NCBI GenBank assembly: GCA_017465625.1
Contig: JAFTVV010000010.1
Location: 1-64,000 of the forward strand
Direction: 5' to 3'
DNA: 64,000 bases
Source: Oscillospiraceae bacterium
GTDB lineage: Bacteria; Bacillota; Clostridia; Oscillospirales; Oscillospiraceae
This document shows, piece after piece, positions 52,862-62,245 of this stretch. The notes below the pieces were generated by a model that was given only the letters and a program-made list of their open reading frames with translations, had not been told where the DNA came from and did no database searches. Numbering within the stretch: position 1 is the first letter of the stretch; each line of letters begins with the position of its first letter. A program made the position numbers and the translations under genes.

Positions 52862-54007
52862 ATGAAACGACTGTTTTTGGTGTGTTTGGCGGTATTGCTG
52901 ATTATGGGCAGTCTGTCGCTGACGGCGGCGGCAGAAGAAATGAAGCTTCCTGCAAAAGGGGCAGTGCTGATGGATGCGGCCACCGGCACGGTGCTTTATG
53001 AGCAAAATGCCCACGAAAAACTGCATCCGGCCAGTGTGACCAAGGTGATGACCATGTTACTCGTGATGGAAGCGCTGGATCAGGGGAAAATCACCCTGAC
53101 GGATACGGTTACCGCCTCCGAGTCTGCCGCCGCCAAAGGCGGCAGTCAGATTTACTTAAAAGTTGGGGAGCAAATGACGGTGGAGACCCTGCTCAAATCC
53201 GTGGCGGTGGCCTCTGCCAACGATGCGGCCTGTGCCTTGGCAGAGCACCTTGCAGGCAGTGAGGCGGCATTTGTTCAGAAAATGAATCAGCGCGCCAAAG
53301 AACTGAAAATGGAGGATACCCATTTTGTAAACTGTACCGGTCTGGACGATGGGGAGGATGCGAAAAATCACCTGACCTCCGCCTATGACATTGCCCTGAT
53401 GTCCCGACAACTGCTTTATTACCACCCCTCGGTGAAGAATTACACCACCATTTGGATGGATACGGTGCGTGACGGTACATTCGGTCTTTCCAACACCAAT
53501 AAGCTGGTGCGGTTTTACAGCGGTTGCACGGGACTGAAAACCGGCTACACCTCCCAGGCAGGCTTTTGTCTTTCTGCATCGGCAATGCGGGAGGATATGG
53601 AGCTGATTGCGGTGGTTTTGGGATGCAGTACTTCACAGGAGCGCTTTTCTGCCTGCAAGAGTATGCTGGACTACGGCTTTGCCAATTTTGCAGTGATCGC
53701 GCCCAACGTTGAAGCGTACCCGGAGGTAAAGATCACACTGGGCGAAAAAAAGCAGGTGAAGGTCACAACTACAGACCGATGCAGCCTTTTAATTGATAAA
53801 GGGCAAAAAAATGAGGTGCGCTGCACCTTGGAGGTTATGGAGAAAGTGACTGCACCGGTGAGCAAGGGGCAACGGCTGGGCACAATGACCGTCCGATGCG
53901 GCGAGCAGATTTTGGCACAGCTTCCACTGGTGGCAGAGGAAACCGTTCCACGTCTGAGCTTTGGTCAGATCTGGAAAAATTTACTGCGTACCCTGTTTTT
54001 AGGGTAA
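52862..54007 (+). CDS. D-alanyl-D-alanine carboxypeptidase (DacF-type)
   Basis: 381 aa. Signal MKRLFLVCLAVLLIMGSLSL. Penicillin-binding active site motifs: SVTKVM (SxxK, about residue 58), SAND (SxN, about 120) and KTGYT (KTG, about 226). C-terminal PBP5-like beta domain (about 270-360) is followed by an amphipathic tail for membrane attachment. It trims the terminal D-Ala of peptidoglycan stem peptides. AGGGG before the ATG. A DUF421 gene lies upstream, no spoIIA operon. Confidence 0.92.
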   Translation: MKRLFLVCLAVLLIMGSLSLTAAAEEMKLPAKGAVLMDAATGTVLYEQNAHEKLHPASVTKVMTMLLVMEALDQGKITLTDTVTASESAAAKGGSQIYLKVGEQMTVETLLKSVAVASANDAACALAEHLAGSEAAFVQKMNQRAKELKMEDTHFVNCTGLDDGEDAKNHLTSAYDIALMSRQLLYYHPSVKNYTTIWMDTVRDGTFGLSNTNKLVRFYSGCTGLKTGYTSQAGFCLSASAMREDMELIAVVLGCSTSQERFSACKSMLDYGFANFAVIAPNVEAYPEVKITLGEKKQVKVTTTDRCSLLIDKGQKNEVRCTLEVMEKVTAPVSKGQRLGTMTVRCGEQILAQLPLVAEETVPRLSFGQIWKNLLRTLFLG

Positions 54008-54232
54008 GGCAGCTCATTAAAATCGGGACGGGAAACCCGTCCCCTACAGTTCTTCTCCTCTATAGTAACAACCAAAAAAGGCTCCCTCTGACGAGGGAGC
54101 TGGCAAAAATCTCCGATTTTTGACTGAGGGAGAGAACGACTACCCTTCAGGCTAATTGCCTAAAGTCGGCAATTAGCCAGCTCCCCTGACAAGGGGAGCC
54201 GGTTCGGGCGGCAATTTGCCGCCCGCGATTGT
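54008..54232. repeat. intergenic repeat block with GGGAGCTGGC module
   Basis: Two modules in opposite orientation: CTCCCTCTGACGAGGGAG with TGGCAAAAATCTCCGATTTT (54083-54125) and CTAATTGCCTAAAGTCGGCA to CTCCCCTGACAAGGGGAG (54149-54200), plus GGGCGGCAATTTGCCGCCC (54207-54225). No gene. Confidence 0.65.
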
Positions 54233-55351
54233 TTATTTTGCATCTGCCCCGGTATCTTGATCAATAACCGTCAAGGCAAAGTCTGTCATTTCACCGGTTT
54301 TTTCGTTTTTCACCACGGTGAACTCTCCAACCTTGATCAAAGAGGAGTCGTTTTTCGGCTTGCTCTTGGAGTAGCCCCAAATGGTATCCTCGTTATAATC
54401 TTTGTTGGCAGCCTGATTTTTTGCAAATTCTGCCTCATCCAGAATGTACACAGAGATGGTAAAGTCGGTGGTCTTATCCAGCAGTCCTCTGTAGGCACTG
54501 TCTACCACGCAGAACACCTTTTTCTTGTCCCAGTCGTCGGTGACGGACAGGATGTATTCGGACATTTCTTTATTGGCCTCTACACGCTGTGCGGCAGTGT
54601 AGTCTGCGGAACGGGAACGGTTGTTCTGAGGTCCGTAGAGGTATGCCAGATAGCCTGCGGCAGTGCCCACGCCCAGCGCGAACATCAGCACCAGCGCAAC
54701 CACCCGTTTGGTGGTAAAGACCATATTGGATGTATCTGCAAAGGTCAGCTTTGCACGACGAGTCACCGGAATCAGTGCTTTTAAAAACAGGGTGATCACC
54801 ACGGATTCAATGGGGAACATACACAGGTTTTTGAACACACGCACGGTTGCGAATGTGCCCAAAATGGCATCTTTTGCCTTTTCGGGATTGCCCATATAGG
54901 TATACTGCCAGGCGAAGATGGCCTGCTGCAGCACCAGATTTACAAAGAAGCAAATGATGAAGCGGCTGAGCATCACACGGGTGGTAGAGGCTTTTGCCCG
55001 ATACAGGCACAGGGCGTATGCCACACTGCCGGCAATTTCCGTCAGTACAAAGGGCAGGAAGTAATCACCGGTAGGAAAAATCATAAAGCCGACGGTGTCG
55101 GAAATGATGGCGGCAGGAATGGCCATCACCGGTCCGTAAATCATACAGCCTAAGGCGGTGGCTAAAGTGGCAGTCTGAATGCTCAGCTGCGGCCCTAAGG
55201 GAATGGCCAAAGGCTTCAGAGCGATGCGCAATGCGATCATCAGGGCAGTGATCACCAGCATACGGGGATCTTTCAGCTCTGCGGCGGCATCCTTCCAATA
55301 CTGCTTGGAAAAAGGACTTTTGTACAGGGTGGTTGTTCGGGTTTTTGACAT
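54233..55351 (-). CDS. folT: folate ECF transporter S component FolT with extra C-terminal domain
   Basis: 372 aa. The S-component fold occupies about residues 30-195 (LVITALMIALRIALKPLAIP, then TALGCMIYGPVMAIPAAIIS, GFMIFPTGDYFLPFVL). It would bind folate for an ECF module encoded elsewhere. A further helix (VVALVLMFALGVGTAAGYLA, about 217) leads to an outward domain of about 130 residues that FolT proteins normally lack. A THF riboswitch with terminator precedes the gene, which fixes the substrate class better than the protein. The ATG follows AGGAGGAATTTTT. Confidence 0.88.
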   Translation of the reverse strand: MSKTRTTTLYKSPFSKQYWKDAAAELKDPRMLVITALMIALRIALKPLAIPLGPQLSIQTATLATALGCMIYGPVMAIPAAIISDTVGFMIFPTGDYFLPFVLTEIAGSVAYALCLYRAKASTTRVMLSRFIICFFVNLVLQQAIFAWQYTYMGNPEKAKDAILGTFATVRVFKNLCMFPIESVVITLFLKALIPVTRRAKLTFADTSNMVFTTKRVVALVLMFALGVGTAAGYLAYLYGPQNNRSRSADYTAAQRVEANKEMSEYILSVTDDWDKKKVFCVVDSAYRGLLDKTTDFTISVYILDEAEFAKNQAANKDYNEDTIWGYSKSKPKNDSSLIKVGEFTVVKNEKTGEMTDFALTVIDQDTGADAK

Positions 55352-55390
55352 AAAAATTCCTCCTTTTGTAAACAGATGCCCTTCGTTTTA

Positions 55391-55424
55391 CAAAAAATCC
55401 CCAAAATGCCTTGGCATTTTGGGG
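55391..55424 (-). terminator. riboswitch expression-platform terminator
   Basis: CCCCAAAATGCC-AA-GGCATTTTGGGG (55399-55424) then ATTTTTTG on the minus strand, between the aptamer and the folT ribosome site. The folT start codon is 40 bases further on. Confidence 0.88.
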
Positions 55425-55504
55425 AGATTCTTATAAAGCAGATAGGGTCGGCTTTTGCCGATTATCGTTGCTACATAAAGGAGGCTTCTCCAATATGATT
55501 GCAG

Positions 55505-55595
55505 CGGGTGCGGATACCTTATCGCGGGCAATGCCCTTCGTCTGTCACTCAACTCCCCATTTTGACAGCACTTCACGCAAGGCGTCCTACTCTGT
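55505..55595 (-). promoter_or_regulatory. tetrahydrofolate (THF) riboswitch aptamer
   Basis: The minus strand carries the THF-I core in order: GAGTAGGACGCC (55592 down), GCGTGAAGTG, the stem CTGTC/GACAG around AAAATGGGGAGTTGAGT, ACGAAGGGC, GCCCGCGATAAGG and TATCCGCACCC. These match the class consensus seen upstream of folT in Firmicutes. The transcript then continues about 80 bases to the terminator at 55391, so folate binding likely ends transcription early. Confidence 0.85.
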
Positions 55596-55603
55596 TTGAC
55601 CAT

Positions 55604-55632
55604 ATCATACACGAATTGACAGAAAAAGTAAA
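55604..55632 (-). promoter_or_regulatory. promoter of the THF riboswitch-folT unit
   Basis: On the minus strand: TTTACT (55627-55632), 17-bp spacer, TATGAT (55604-55609). It starts eight bases downstream of the hemW stop. Confidence 0.65.
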
Positions 55633-55639
55633 GTGCTTT

Positions 55640-56821
55640 TTAAAGGGATTTGGAACGTTCCTGCACCAGAAGTAAATCGGAAATGATGGAATTGCTGAGC
55701 AAAAAGCCCCGTGCCGTCAAATGCCAGCGCCCGTCATAAGTCTGCACTGCAAGATTTTGCTGTTTATACGTTAAAAGCAAGTCTTCCAATGGGGCAAAAG
55801 GCAGAAGGTAGGTATTTTCGTAGGTTTCCCGATCGATGCCGGCCGTGGTGCGCAGACGCATCATCAGATATTCTGCCGCCCGTTCCCGAGGCGCGACCTC
55901 CTGCAGTTCCTCTACCACTGTGCCGCCCTGCAAAACACCCTCGATATAACGGTGCACATCCCGCACCATGGAAAAACGGCTGCCGCCAAAATCGGAGCTG
56001 GCACCCGGGCCGAAGCCCAGATACTCGCCGCCGGTCCAGTATTTCATATTGTGACGGGAGGTGTGCCCTTTTTTGCAGAAATTGGAGATTTCGTACTGGT
56101 GATAGCCGTGCTTGCGGAGAATTTCCACCGCCGACAAATACATATCCGCCTGCGCATCGTCGTCCGCCAAATTGTAAAACTCCTGCATATTGTAAAGGGG
56201 TGTGCCCTCCTCTACCTGCAGGCCGTAGCAGCTGATGTGCTCCGGCTTCAAAGACAGCACGTTGTTCAGCGTGGCATTCCAGTCTTGCAGACGCTGACCG
56301 GGCAGACCGTAAATCAGATCCACGGAAATGTTCCGGAAACCCTTTTTCCGCAGTTTTTTTACTGCCGTCACCGCCTCGGCATAGGTATGGGGACGGCCAA
56401 GGGTTTTTAAGATGTTGTCGTTATCGCACTGAATCCCCAGACTGACCCGATTAAAGCCCTCGCCCCGTACTCTGCGCAAAAGGCGGTCGGTCACGGAATC
56501 GGGGTTTGCTTCAAAGGTAATTTCTGCCGTGGGACTGACGTCGAAATTTTTGCGGATGGCGGCCAAAATCATGGCCATCCCCTCACCACCGAAAAAGCTG
56601 GGCGTGCCGCCGCCAAAGTAGATGGTATCCACAATGTGATTGGGCGCTTGCATACCTGCTTCCTTGATGTGGGTGCAGACCGCCTGGGTGTAGCCGTCAA
56701 AGTCCAAATCCTTTTTATTGGTCACGGAGTAAAAGTCGCAATACTGACACTTACTGCGGCAAAAAGGCACGTGGACATAGATGCCCAGGGGAATTTTATT
56801 TTTTCGTTGTAACAGAGCCAT
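55640..56821 (-). CDS. hemW: radical SAM heme chaperone HemW
   Basis: 393 aa. HemW carries heme to respiratory enzymes; it is often misnamed coproporphyrinogen oxidase. Radical SAM cysteines in VHVPFCRSKCQYCDFYSV (about residues 18-34; CxxxCxxC), IYFGGGTPSFF (about 68) and SVDLIYGLPGQ (about 168) are clear; the C-terminal HemN_C part includes YWTGGEYLGFGPGASS. Length and the lack of the HemN-specific fourth Cys pattern favour HemW. Separated from lepA by only two bases; the lepA-hemW order is standard in Firmicutes. hemZ is a separate gene at 6137. Confidence 0.93.
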   Translation of the reverse strand: MALLQRKNKIPLGIYVHVPFCRSKCQYCDFYSVTNKKDLDFDGYTQAVCTHIKEAGMQAPNHIVDTIYFGGGTPSFFGGEGMAMILAAIRKNFDVSPTAEITFEANPDSVTDRLLRRVRGEGFNRVSLGIQCDNDNILKTLGRPHTYAEAVTAVKKLRKKGFRNISVDLIYGLPGQRLQDWNATLNNVLSLKPEHISCYGLQVEEGTPLYNMQEFYNLADDDAQADMYLSAVEILRKHGYHQYEISNFCKKGHTSRHNMKYWTGGEYLGFGPGASSDFGGSRFSMVRDVHRYIEGVLQGGTVVEELQEVAPRERAAEYLMMRLRTTAGIDRETYENTYLLPFAPLEDLLLTYKQQNLAVQTYDGRWHLTARGFLLSNSIISDLLLVQERSKSL

Positions 56822-56823
56822 TT

Positions 56824-58631
56824 TTAATCCTCATCCAGCTTCAGCACCGCCATAAAGGCCTCGGAGGGTACGGACACCGTGCCAAAGGTACGCATCCGCT
56901 TTTTACCTTCCTTCTGCTTTTCCAGCAGCTTCTTTTTACGGGTAATGTCGCCGCCGTAGCACTTGGCCAGCACATCCTTGCGCAGTGCTTTGATGGTCTC
57001 ACGGGCAATGATTTTGCCGCCGATGGCCGCCTGAACAGGAATCTCGAACTGGGCACGGGGGATGTTGTCCTTCAGCTTTTCACAGATTTTACGGGCACGG
57101 GGATAGGCATTGTCCGCAAAAAGGATAAAGCTCAGAGCGTCCACAATGTCGCCATTGAGCAAAATGTCCAGCTTGACCAGTCGGCTGGGTCGGTAGCCGA
57201 TCAGCTCATAGTCCAAAGAGCCGTAGCCACGGGTACGGGACTTGAGGGCATCGAAAAAGTCGTAAATAATCTCGTTAAGGGGAATTTCGTAGTGCAGTTC
57301 TACCCGTTTGGCGTCCAGATACACCATATCCTTAAACTCACCGCGTCGGGAGGTTGCCAAATCCATAATGTTGCCCACATATTCCTGGGGCGCAATCAGG
57401 CTGGCCTTCACATAGGGCTCTTCTGCCAACTGAATGTCCATCGGGTCGGGATAGTCCAGAGGGTTATCCACCATCAGCACTTCGCCGGTGTTTTTGGTGA
57501 TGCGGTATACCACGTTGGGTGCGGTGGTAATCAAATCCAAATTGTATTCCCGTTCCAGTCGCTCCTGAATGATCTCCATGTGCAGAAGTCCCAAGAATCC
57601 GCAGCGGAAACCAAAGCCCAGTGCAATGGAGCTTTCCAGATCGTAGCTCATAGAAGCGTCGTTCAGCTTCAGCTTTTCCAGTGCTTCCCGTAAATCCTGA
57701 TATTTTGCACCGTCGGCAGGGTAGACACCGGAGTAGACCATAGGCTGTACCTGACGGTAGCCGGGCAGTGCCTCGGCGGCAGGATTGGAAACGGTGGTGA
57801 CCGTGTCACCCACACGGGTATCGGCAACGTTTTTGATGGAGGCGGTGATGTAGCCAACCTCACCTGCGCCCAAAGCCGCTGTGGGGGTTAAGCCTAAAGG
57901 ATTCATCGTGCCCACTTCCACCACCTTATATTCTGCACCGGTGGCCATCATCCGAATGTCCATACCGGGCATCACCGTACCCTCTTTGACGCGCACATAG
58001 ACAATCACGCCTCTGTAGGAATCGTACTGGCTGTCGAAAATCAGAGCCTGCAAAGGAGCATCACGGTCGCCCTTGGGAGCAGGCACGTCCCGTACCACCA
58101 TCTCCAAAACCGAGTGGATATTGATGCCGTTTTTGGCAGAGATCTCCGGCGCATCCTCGGCAGGAATACAGATAATATCCTCAATTTCTGCCTCACCTCC
58201 TGGGGACGGGCAGAGGGCAGGTCAATCTTGTTGATTACCGGCAGTACTTCCAGTCCTGCATCGGTGGCAAGGAAGGTATTGGCCAGTGTTTGTGCCTCCA
58301 CGCCCTGACTGGCATCCACCACCAGCACCGCACCTTCACAGGCAGCCAGAGAACGGCTGACCTCGTAGTTAAAGTCTACGTGGCCGGGGGTGTCGATTAA
58401 GTTCAGGGCATAGGTCTGCCCATCGTCTGCGTGATAGGTCAGCTGTACGGCGCGGGCCTTGATGGTGATGCCGCGCTCACGCTCCAAATCCATAGAGTCT
58501 AAGATTTGGCTCTCCATCTCCCGTTTGTCGATGGCATTGCACTCCTCCAACAGCCGGTCGGCTAAGGTGGATTTGCCGTGGTCGATATGGGCGATGATGG
58601 AGAAATTACGAATTTTGGAAAGTTCGGTCAT
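56824..58631 (-). pseudogene. lepA: elongation factor 4 (LepA), frameshifted in this sequence
   Basis: Back-translocating GTPase, about 600 aa if the frame is restored. The ATG at 58629-58631 (AAGGAGCAAATCGT upstream) opens [14 protein letters not shown] (G1), DTPGHVDF (G3) and [13 protein letters not shown] (G4) to about residue 145. There one base is missing: after GAGGTG the sequence has AG where a full codon is needed before GCAGAAATTGAG (58189-58196). The rest of the protein continues in the next frame ([20 protein letters not shown] to the end), where all C-terminal LepA features are intact. Because everything else is conserved and hemW follows normally, a sequencing or assembly error is more likely than gene loss; a real inactivating mutation cannot be excluded. 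Confidence 0.9.
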
Positions 58632-58950
58632 ACGATTTGCTCCTTGTGTAAACGAGGTAAATGACATTGATTGCCGGGATGCATATTTTTCTAACTATAC
58701 ATTATACAAAATAATTGGAAAATTGTAAACTGCATATTATGAAAAATCAGGGCAATACTTATAATATACCCACAAAAATTGTAGAAAAAGCTTCAGCACG
58801 CCCGGTGCTGAAAATACCTCTTTTCCGTAGAATTGACAAAGTCAGGCAAAAATAAAAAAATTTTTTCAAAAACCCTTGTCGTTTTGAAAAAATCAGGCTA
58901 TAGTCTACCGGAAGAACAGATTACACGGTGAAGAGAGAAGGAGACATACA
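58632..58950 (+). promoter_or_regulatory. rpoD upstream region and promoter
   Basis: Between the divergent lepA and rpoD genes. TTGTCG (58876-58881), 17-bp spacer, TATAGT (58899-58904) precedes rpoD by about 47 bases, with AGAAGGAG as ribosome site at 58937-58944. A/T runs at 58852-58870 could act as an UP element. The usual upstream dnaG gene is absent. Nothing else is seen in 58682-58850. Confidence 0.65.
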
Positions 58951-60114
58951 ATGAGCACAAAGAAATCCGCACCCAAAAAGAGCACGCCCAAGCCCAGTCA
59001 GGAAGAACTGCAGGCGCAACTGCAGGAGCTGATTGCCCGTGGGCGCAAGGAGGGCATCATTCCCCTTTCCGAATTGAATGCACTTTTGGAAAAGATGGAG
59101 CTTTCCCCCGATAAAATCGAAGACATTTACGATAAGTTTGAGGCAATGAACATCCAGCTGGCCGGTGCAGAGCTGGAGCTGGATTTGGTTGACGACCTGG
59201 ATTTGGGCGACGATCTGGGTGACGACCTGTCTTTGGAGCTGAGCGAAGAGGATTTGGTTGACCCGGTGGATTTGGCCGCAGAGTACAATCTGGACGACCC
59301 TGTTCGGATGTACCTGAAGGAAATCGGTCAGATTCCTCTGCTGAACGCCGATGAAGAGGTGGATTTGGCAAAACGGGTGTCTGAGGGTGATCAGGCGGCA
59401 AAGGACAAGCTGACGGAAGCAAACCTGCGTTTGGTGGTTTCCATTGCAAAGAAATATTCCGGCAGAGGTCTGCACATTTTGGACCTGATTCAGGAGGGTA
59501 ACACCGGCCTGATCCGTGCCGTAGACAAATTCGACTGGACAAAGGGAAACAAGTTCTCTACATATGCTACCTGGTGGATTCGGCAGGCCATTACCCGTGC
59601 CATTGCCGATCAGGCACGCACCATTCGTGTGCCGGTGCATATGGTGGAGGTCATCAACAAGGCAACCCGTTGCAACCGCAAACTGGTGCAGGAATTGGGC
59701 CGTGAGCCCACGGTGGAAGAGATTGCCGCTGAGCTGGGTCTGCCTGTAGAAAAGATCATCGAGGCAAACCGCACTGCCGCCGACACGCTGAGTCTGGATA
59801 CCCCTGTGGGTGACGAAGAGGATACCTCCATCGGCTCTTTCGTAGAGGACGAGCGTACCCCCGGTCCGGCAGATGCCACCTCCAATGCCATGCTGGCAGA
59901 GGCTCTGCGGGATATTCTCAGCACCCTGACCGACCGTGAAGCAGATGTGCTGCGTATGCGCTTTGGTATGGAAGACGGACGTGCCCACACGCTGGAAGAA
60001 GTGGGTCAAAGCTTCGGTGTTACCCGTGAGCGTATCCGTCAGATTGAAAATAAGGCCATCCGCAAGCTGCGCCACCCCAGCCGCGCAAAGAAAATTAAGG
60101 ACTTTTATTGTTAA
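58951..60114 (+). CDS. rpoD: RNA polymerase primary sigma factor SigA
   Basis: 387 aa, the housekeeping sigma. Region 1.1 is short and acidic (a run [20 protein letters not shown], about residues 72-91). Region 1.2 begins [16 protein letters not shown]; region 2 has [16 protein letters not shown] (2.1), [19 protein letters not shown] (2.2), and [20 protein letters not shown] (2.4); region 4.2 has [20 protein letters not shown] and ends [14 protein letters not shown]. All regions are canonical. It is not in the usual dnaG-rpoD operon. Terminator at 60113. Confidence 0.98.
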   Translation: MSTKKSAPKKSTPKPSQEELQAQLQELIARGRKEGIIPLSELNALLEKMELSPDKIEDIYDKFEAMNIQLAGAELELDLVDDLDLGDDLGDDLSLELSEEDLVDPVDLAAEYNLDDPVRMYLKEIGQIPLLNADEEVDLAKRVSEGDQAAKDKLTEANLRLVVSIAKKYSGRGLHILDLIQEGNTGLIRAVDKFDWTKGNKFSTYATWWIRQAITRAIADQARTIRVPVHMVEVINKATRCNRKLVQELGREPTVEEIAAELGLPVEKIIEANRTAADTLSLDTPVGDEEDTSIGSFVEDERTPGPADATSNAMLAEALRDILSTLTDREADVLRMRFGMEDGRAHTLEEVGQSFGVTRERIRQIENKAIRKLRHPSRAKKIKDFYC

Positions 60115-60145
60115 AAAACAGGACGGCAATGCCGTCCTGTTTTTT
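60113..60145 (+). terminator. rpoD terminator
   Basis: AAAACAGGACGGC-AAT-GCCGTCCTGTTTT plus T-tract; the same GGACGGCAATGCCGTCC core as at 28432, 29169 and 60476. Confidence 0.9.
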
Positions 60146-60233
60146 AAATGAATTGCCTGACGGCATGAATGGACAATTGACAATTGACAGTTGACAATTT
60201 TCAGATGAAAGATGAAAGTGGAAAGTGGAAAGC
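60146..60233. repeat. fragment of ATGAATTG array and GACAATTGACAATTG tract
   Basis: ATGAATTG-CCTGACGGC-ATGAATGG (60149-60173) is the first tag and palindrome of the array type at 33654, then decayed. ACAATTGACAATTGACAGTTG and TGAAAGTGGAAAGTGGAAAG tracts follow. Confidence 0.6.
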
Positions 60234-60475
60234 AGGGGACGGGACCCCGTCCCTTGTCATTCCGAGACCAGTTCGCAAACTGGTCGTGGGAATCCGTTTT
60301 CTTGCGGTGCAAAGCACCGCGCCGCCTTATGGCGGCAAGGGGTACGGATTGCCACGCCGCTTTCGCGGCTCGCAATGACCATTCCTTCGGACGTCCGTTG
60401 CCCATTATGTAAATAACGGGACAGCTTTGCCTATAACATAATTTTCCATTTTCAATTTTCAACTTTCAACTAAAA
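60234..60475. repeat. long inverted repeat IR-1, right copy, and TTTTCAACTTTC tract
   Basis: 60234-60441 is the reverse complement of 28540-28748 with few changes. It is followed by TTTTCCATTTTCAATTTTCA ACTTTCAAC, the same type of tract that frames the four-helix-bundle gene at 25659. No gene. Confidence 0.75.
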
Positions 60476-60500
60476 AACGGGACGGCATTGCCGTCCCGTA
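60476..60500 (-). terminator. rqcH terminator
   Basis: ACGGGACGGC-ATT-GCCGTCCCGT with T-tract on the minus strand. Confidence 0.88.
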
Positions 60501-60502
60501 AA

Positions 60503-62245
60503 TTATTCCGCATTCAGGGCGTCCATCACGATGTCCTTATAGGGATTGACGATCACCGTTCGGTAGGTGTGATAGATCACCATACCCGGCTTGGCATTGG
60601 GCGGTTTTTTAACCTGCTTTGCCGGGGTCACATCCACAGCAATATTCTGACCGCCCTTGGTTTCTGCATAGTATGCCGCCAGCTGTGCCGCCTGCGTGAT
60701 GGTGTTATCCGGCGGAACAGTGCCCTCACAGCAGATAATCACGTGAGAGCCGTGCACTTTCTGTGCGTGCAGCCACAAGTCGTCCTTTTTGGCAAGCTTG
60801 TGGGTCAGTTCCTCGTTTTGGCGGTTGTTTCTGCCCACATAAATGGTGTAGCCATCGGTGGATTCAAAGCGCAGAGGGGGTAATTTTTTAATTTTCATCC
60901 GCTTTTTGCCGCTGTCGGGCCGCAGATAACCGCCGTCCTGCAATTCCTGACGGATCTCTTCCAACTCTGCATCCGCATCTGCCCGTTCCAGTTCCTCCAA
61001 AACGCTTTGCAAATACTTCACTTCCTGCGCGCCCTTTTCCAGTTGGGCGGTCAGCTCTCTTTCCGCGTTTTTCATCCGTCCGTAATCTTTATAGAATTTG
61101 GCGGCATTTTGCTGAGGGGAAAGGGTCACAGACAGGGGAATTTCTATTTCCGTCATATTCTCGTCATAGAAATCCTCGGCAAGCAGAACAGGCTGTCCTT
61201 TTTGAATTTTGTGCAGATTGGCGGTGACAATGTCACCCAATTGGCGCAGTCGCTCCCGTTGATAAGTTTCCTGCAGTTCCTGCTGCTGAATCACCATCTT
61301 CTTTTGGGCGCGGGTCAAAAGATTGGCCACGGTTTTGCGCACGGCCTGCCCCTTTTGCCGCATCGCTTCCTTGCGGTCACGCTGGGCATAACATCGATCC
61401 AGCAATAGACCGAAGCTGACTTCCTGCAAGCACGTGCCGTACTGACGGATGGGGCAGAACGCATATTGCTTGGGCAGCATTTCCCTGTCCGGCACGTAGT
61501 AAGGCGCAGGAGATGCCAGATTTGTGGAGAAAAACAGGTGCAGTTTTTCTGCGGTTTGGGCAAGGTCTGCTTTTTCCAGCCGTCCCTGACCATCCCCCAG
61601 TGCAAAAAGTGCCGCCTCACGGCACACCAGCGGAGAAAGTCCTCCCAGATTGTCCATCAGCCGATCGGCTAAAAGGTCTGCACCGGGTGCTTGTAAGAGG
61701 TTTACATAACACTGCAAATCCATTTGGGCAGGATCTTGCTTTTCCAGTGCTTCCGGTGCGGTATAGAACAAGCCGGGCAGAGCCGGTCTCTTGATTTTCT
61801 CGTCAATGCCGATGCGGCGCAAACAGTCGATGATGCGCCCATCCGGCCCTAAAAGATAGATGTTGCAGGTGCGTCCCATCAGCTCTGCCACCAAATGCTT
61901 TTGCACCGGATCGCCCAGCTCGTCGATACAGTCAAAGGTCAGCTTTGCCAGCCGTTCCATAGGCGGTTGGGTAATGCTGCTCAGCCGTGCACCGGACAGA
62001 TGCTTCCGCAGAAGCATACAGAACATAGGCGGTTCAGGCGGATTTTCGGGACTTTCGGCAGTCAGATGCAGCCGCGGTGCGGTAGGATTGGCGCAAAGCA
62101 GCAGCTTTTGCCGTCCCTCCTGACATTTCAGAAGCAAAAGTACCGTATCCCGTCCGGGCTGATGGATTTTTTCCACCCGACTGCCTATGGCAACTGCCCG
62201 TAATTCATCCAAAACCGCCTTTAAAAAATACGCATCAAAGGCCAT
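60503..62245 (-). CDS. rqcH: ribosome quality control protein RqcH (NFACT family)
   Basis: 580 aa, the NEMF/Rqc2/FbpA family. It binds the 50S-peptidyl-tRNA complex and directs alanine tailing of stalled nascent chains. NFACT-N (MAFDAYFLKAVLDELRAVAI), two helix-hairpin-helix segments, long coiled coil (about residues 280-450) and NFACT-R (YTIYVGRNNRQNEELTHKLA, DDLWLHAQKVHGSHVII, about 470-520) are in order. The usual acidic AsxRG site was not checked residue by residue. Overlaps the mrnC end by 11 bases. Its partner RqcP is encoded at 2242. Confidence 0.94.
   Translation of the reverse strand: MAFDAYFLKAVLDELRAVAIGSRVEKIHQPGRDTVLLLLKCQEGRQKLLLCANPTAPRLHLTAESPENPPEPPMFCMLLRKHLSGARLSSITQPPMERLAKLTFDCIDELGDPVQKHLVAELMGRTCNIYLLGPDGRIIDCLRRIGIDEKIKRPALPGLFYTAPEALEKQDPAQMDLQCYVNLLQAPGADLLADRLMDNLGGLSPLVCREAALFALGDGQGRLEKADLAQTAEKLHLFFSTNLASPAPYYVPDREMLPKQYAFCPIRQYGTCLQEVSFGLLLDRCYAQRDRKEAMRQKGQAVRKTVANLLTRAQKKMVIQQQELQETYQRERLRQLGDIVTANLHKIQKGQPVLLAEDFYDENMTEIEIPLSVTLSPQQNAAKFYKDYGRMKNAERELTAQLEKGAQEVKYLQSVLEELERADADAELEEIRQELQDGGYLRPDSGKKRMKIKKLPPLRFESTDGYTIYVGRNNRQNEELTHKLAKKDDLWLHAQKVHGSHVIICCEGTVPPDNTITQAAQLAAYYAETKGGQNIAVDVTPAKQVKKPPNAKPGMVIYHTYRTVIVNPYKDIVMDALNAE

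Noticed and set aside
58921..60462. 513-aa open frame opposite rpoD
   Set aside because: Antisense shadow that runs through the terminator and repeat IR-1.
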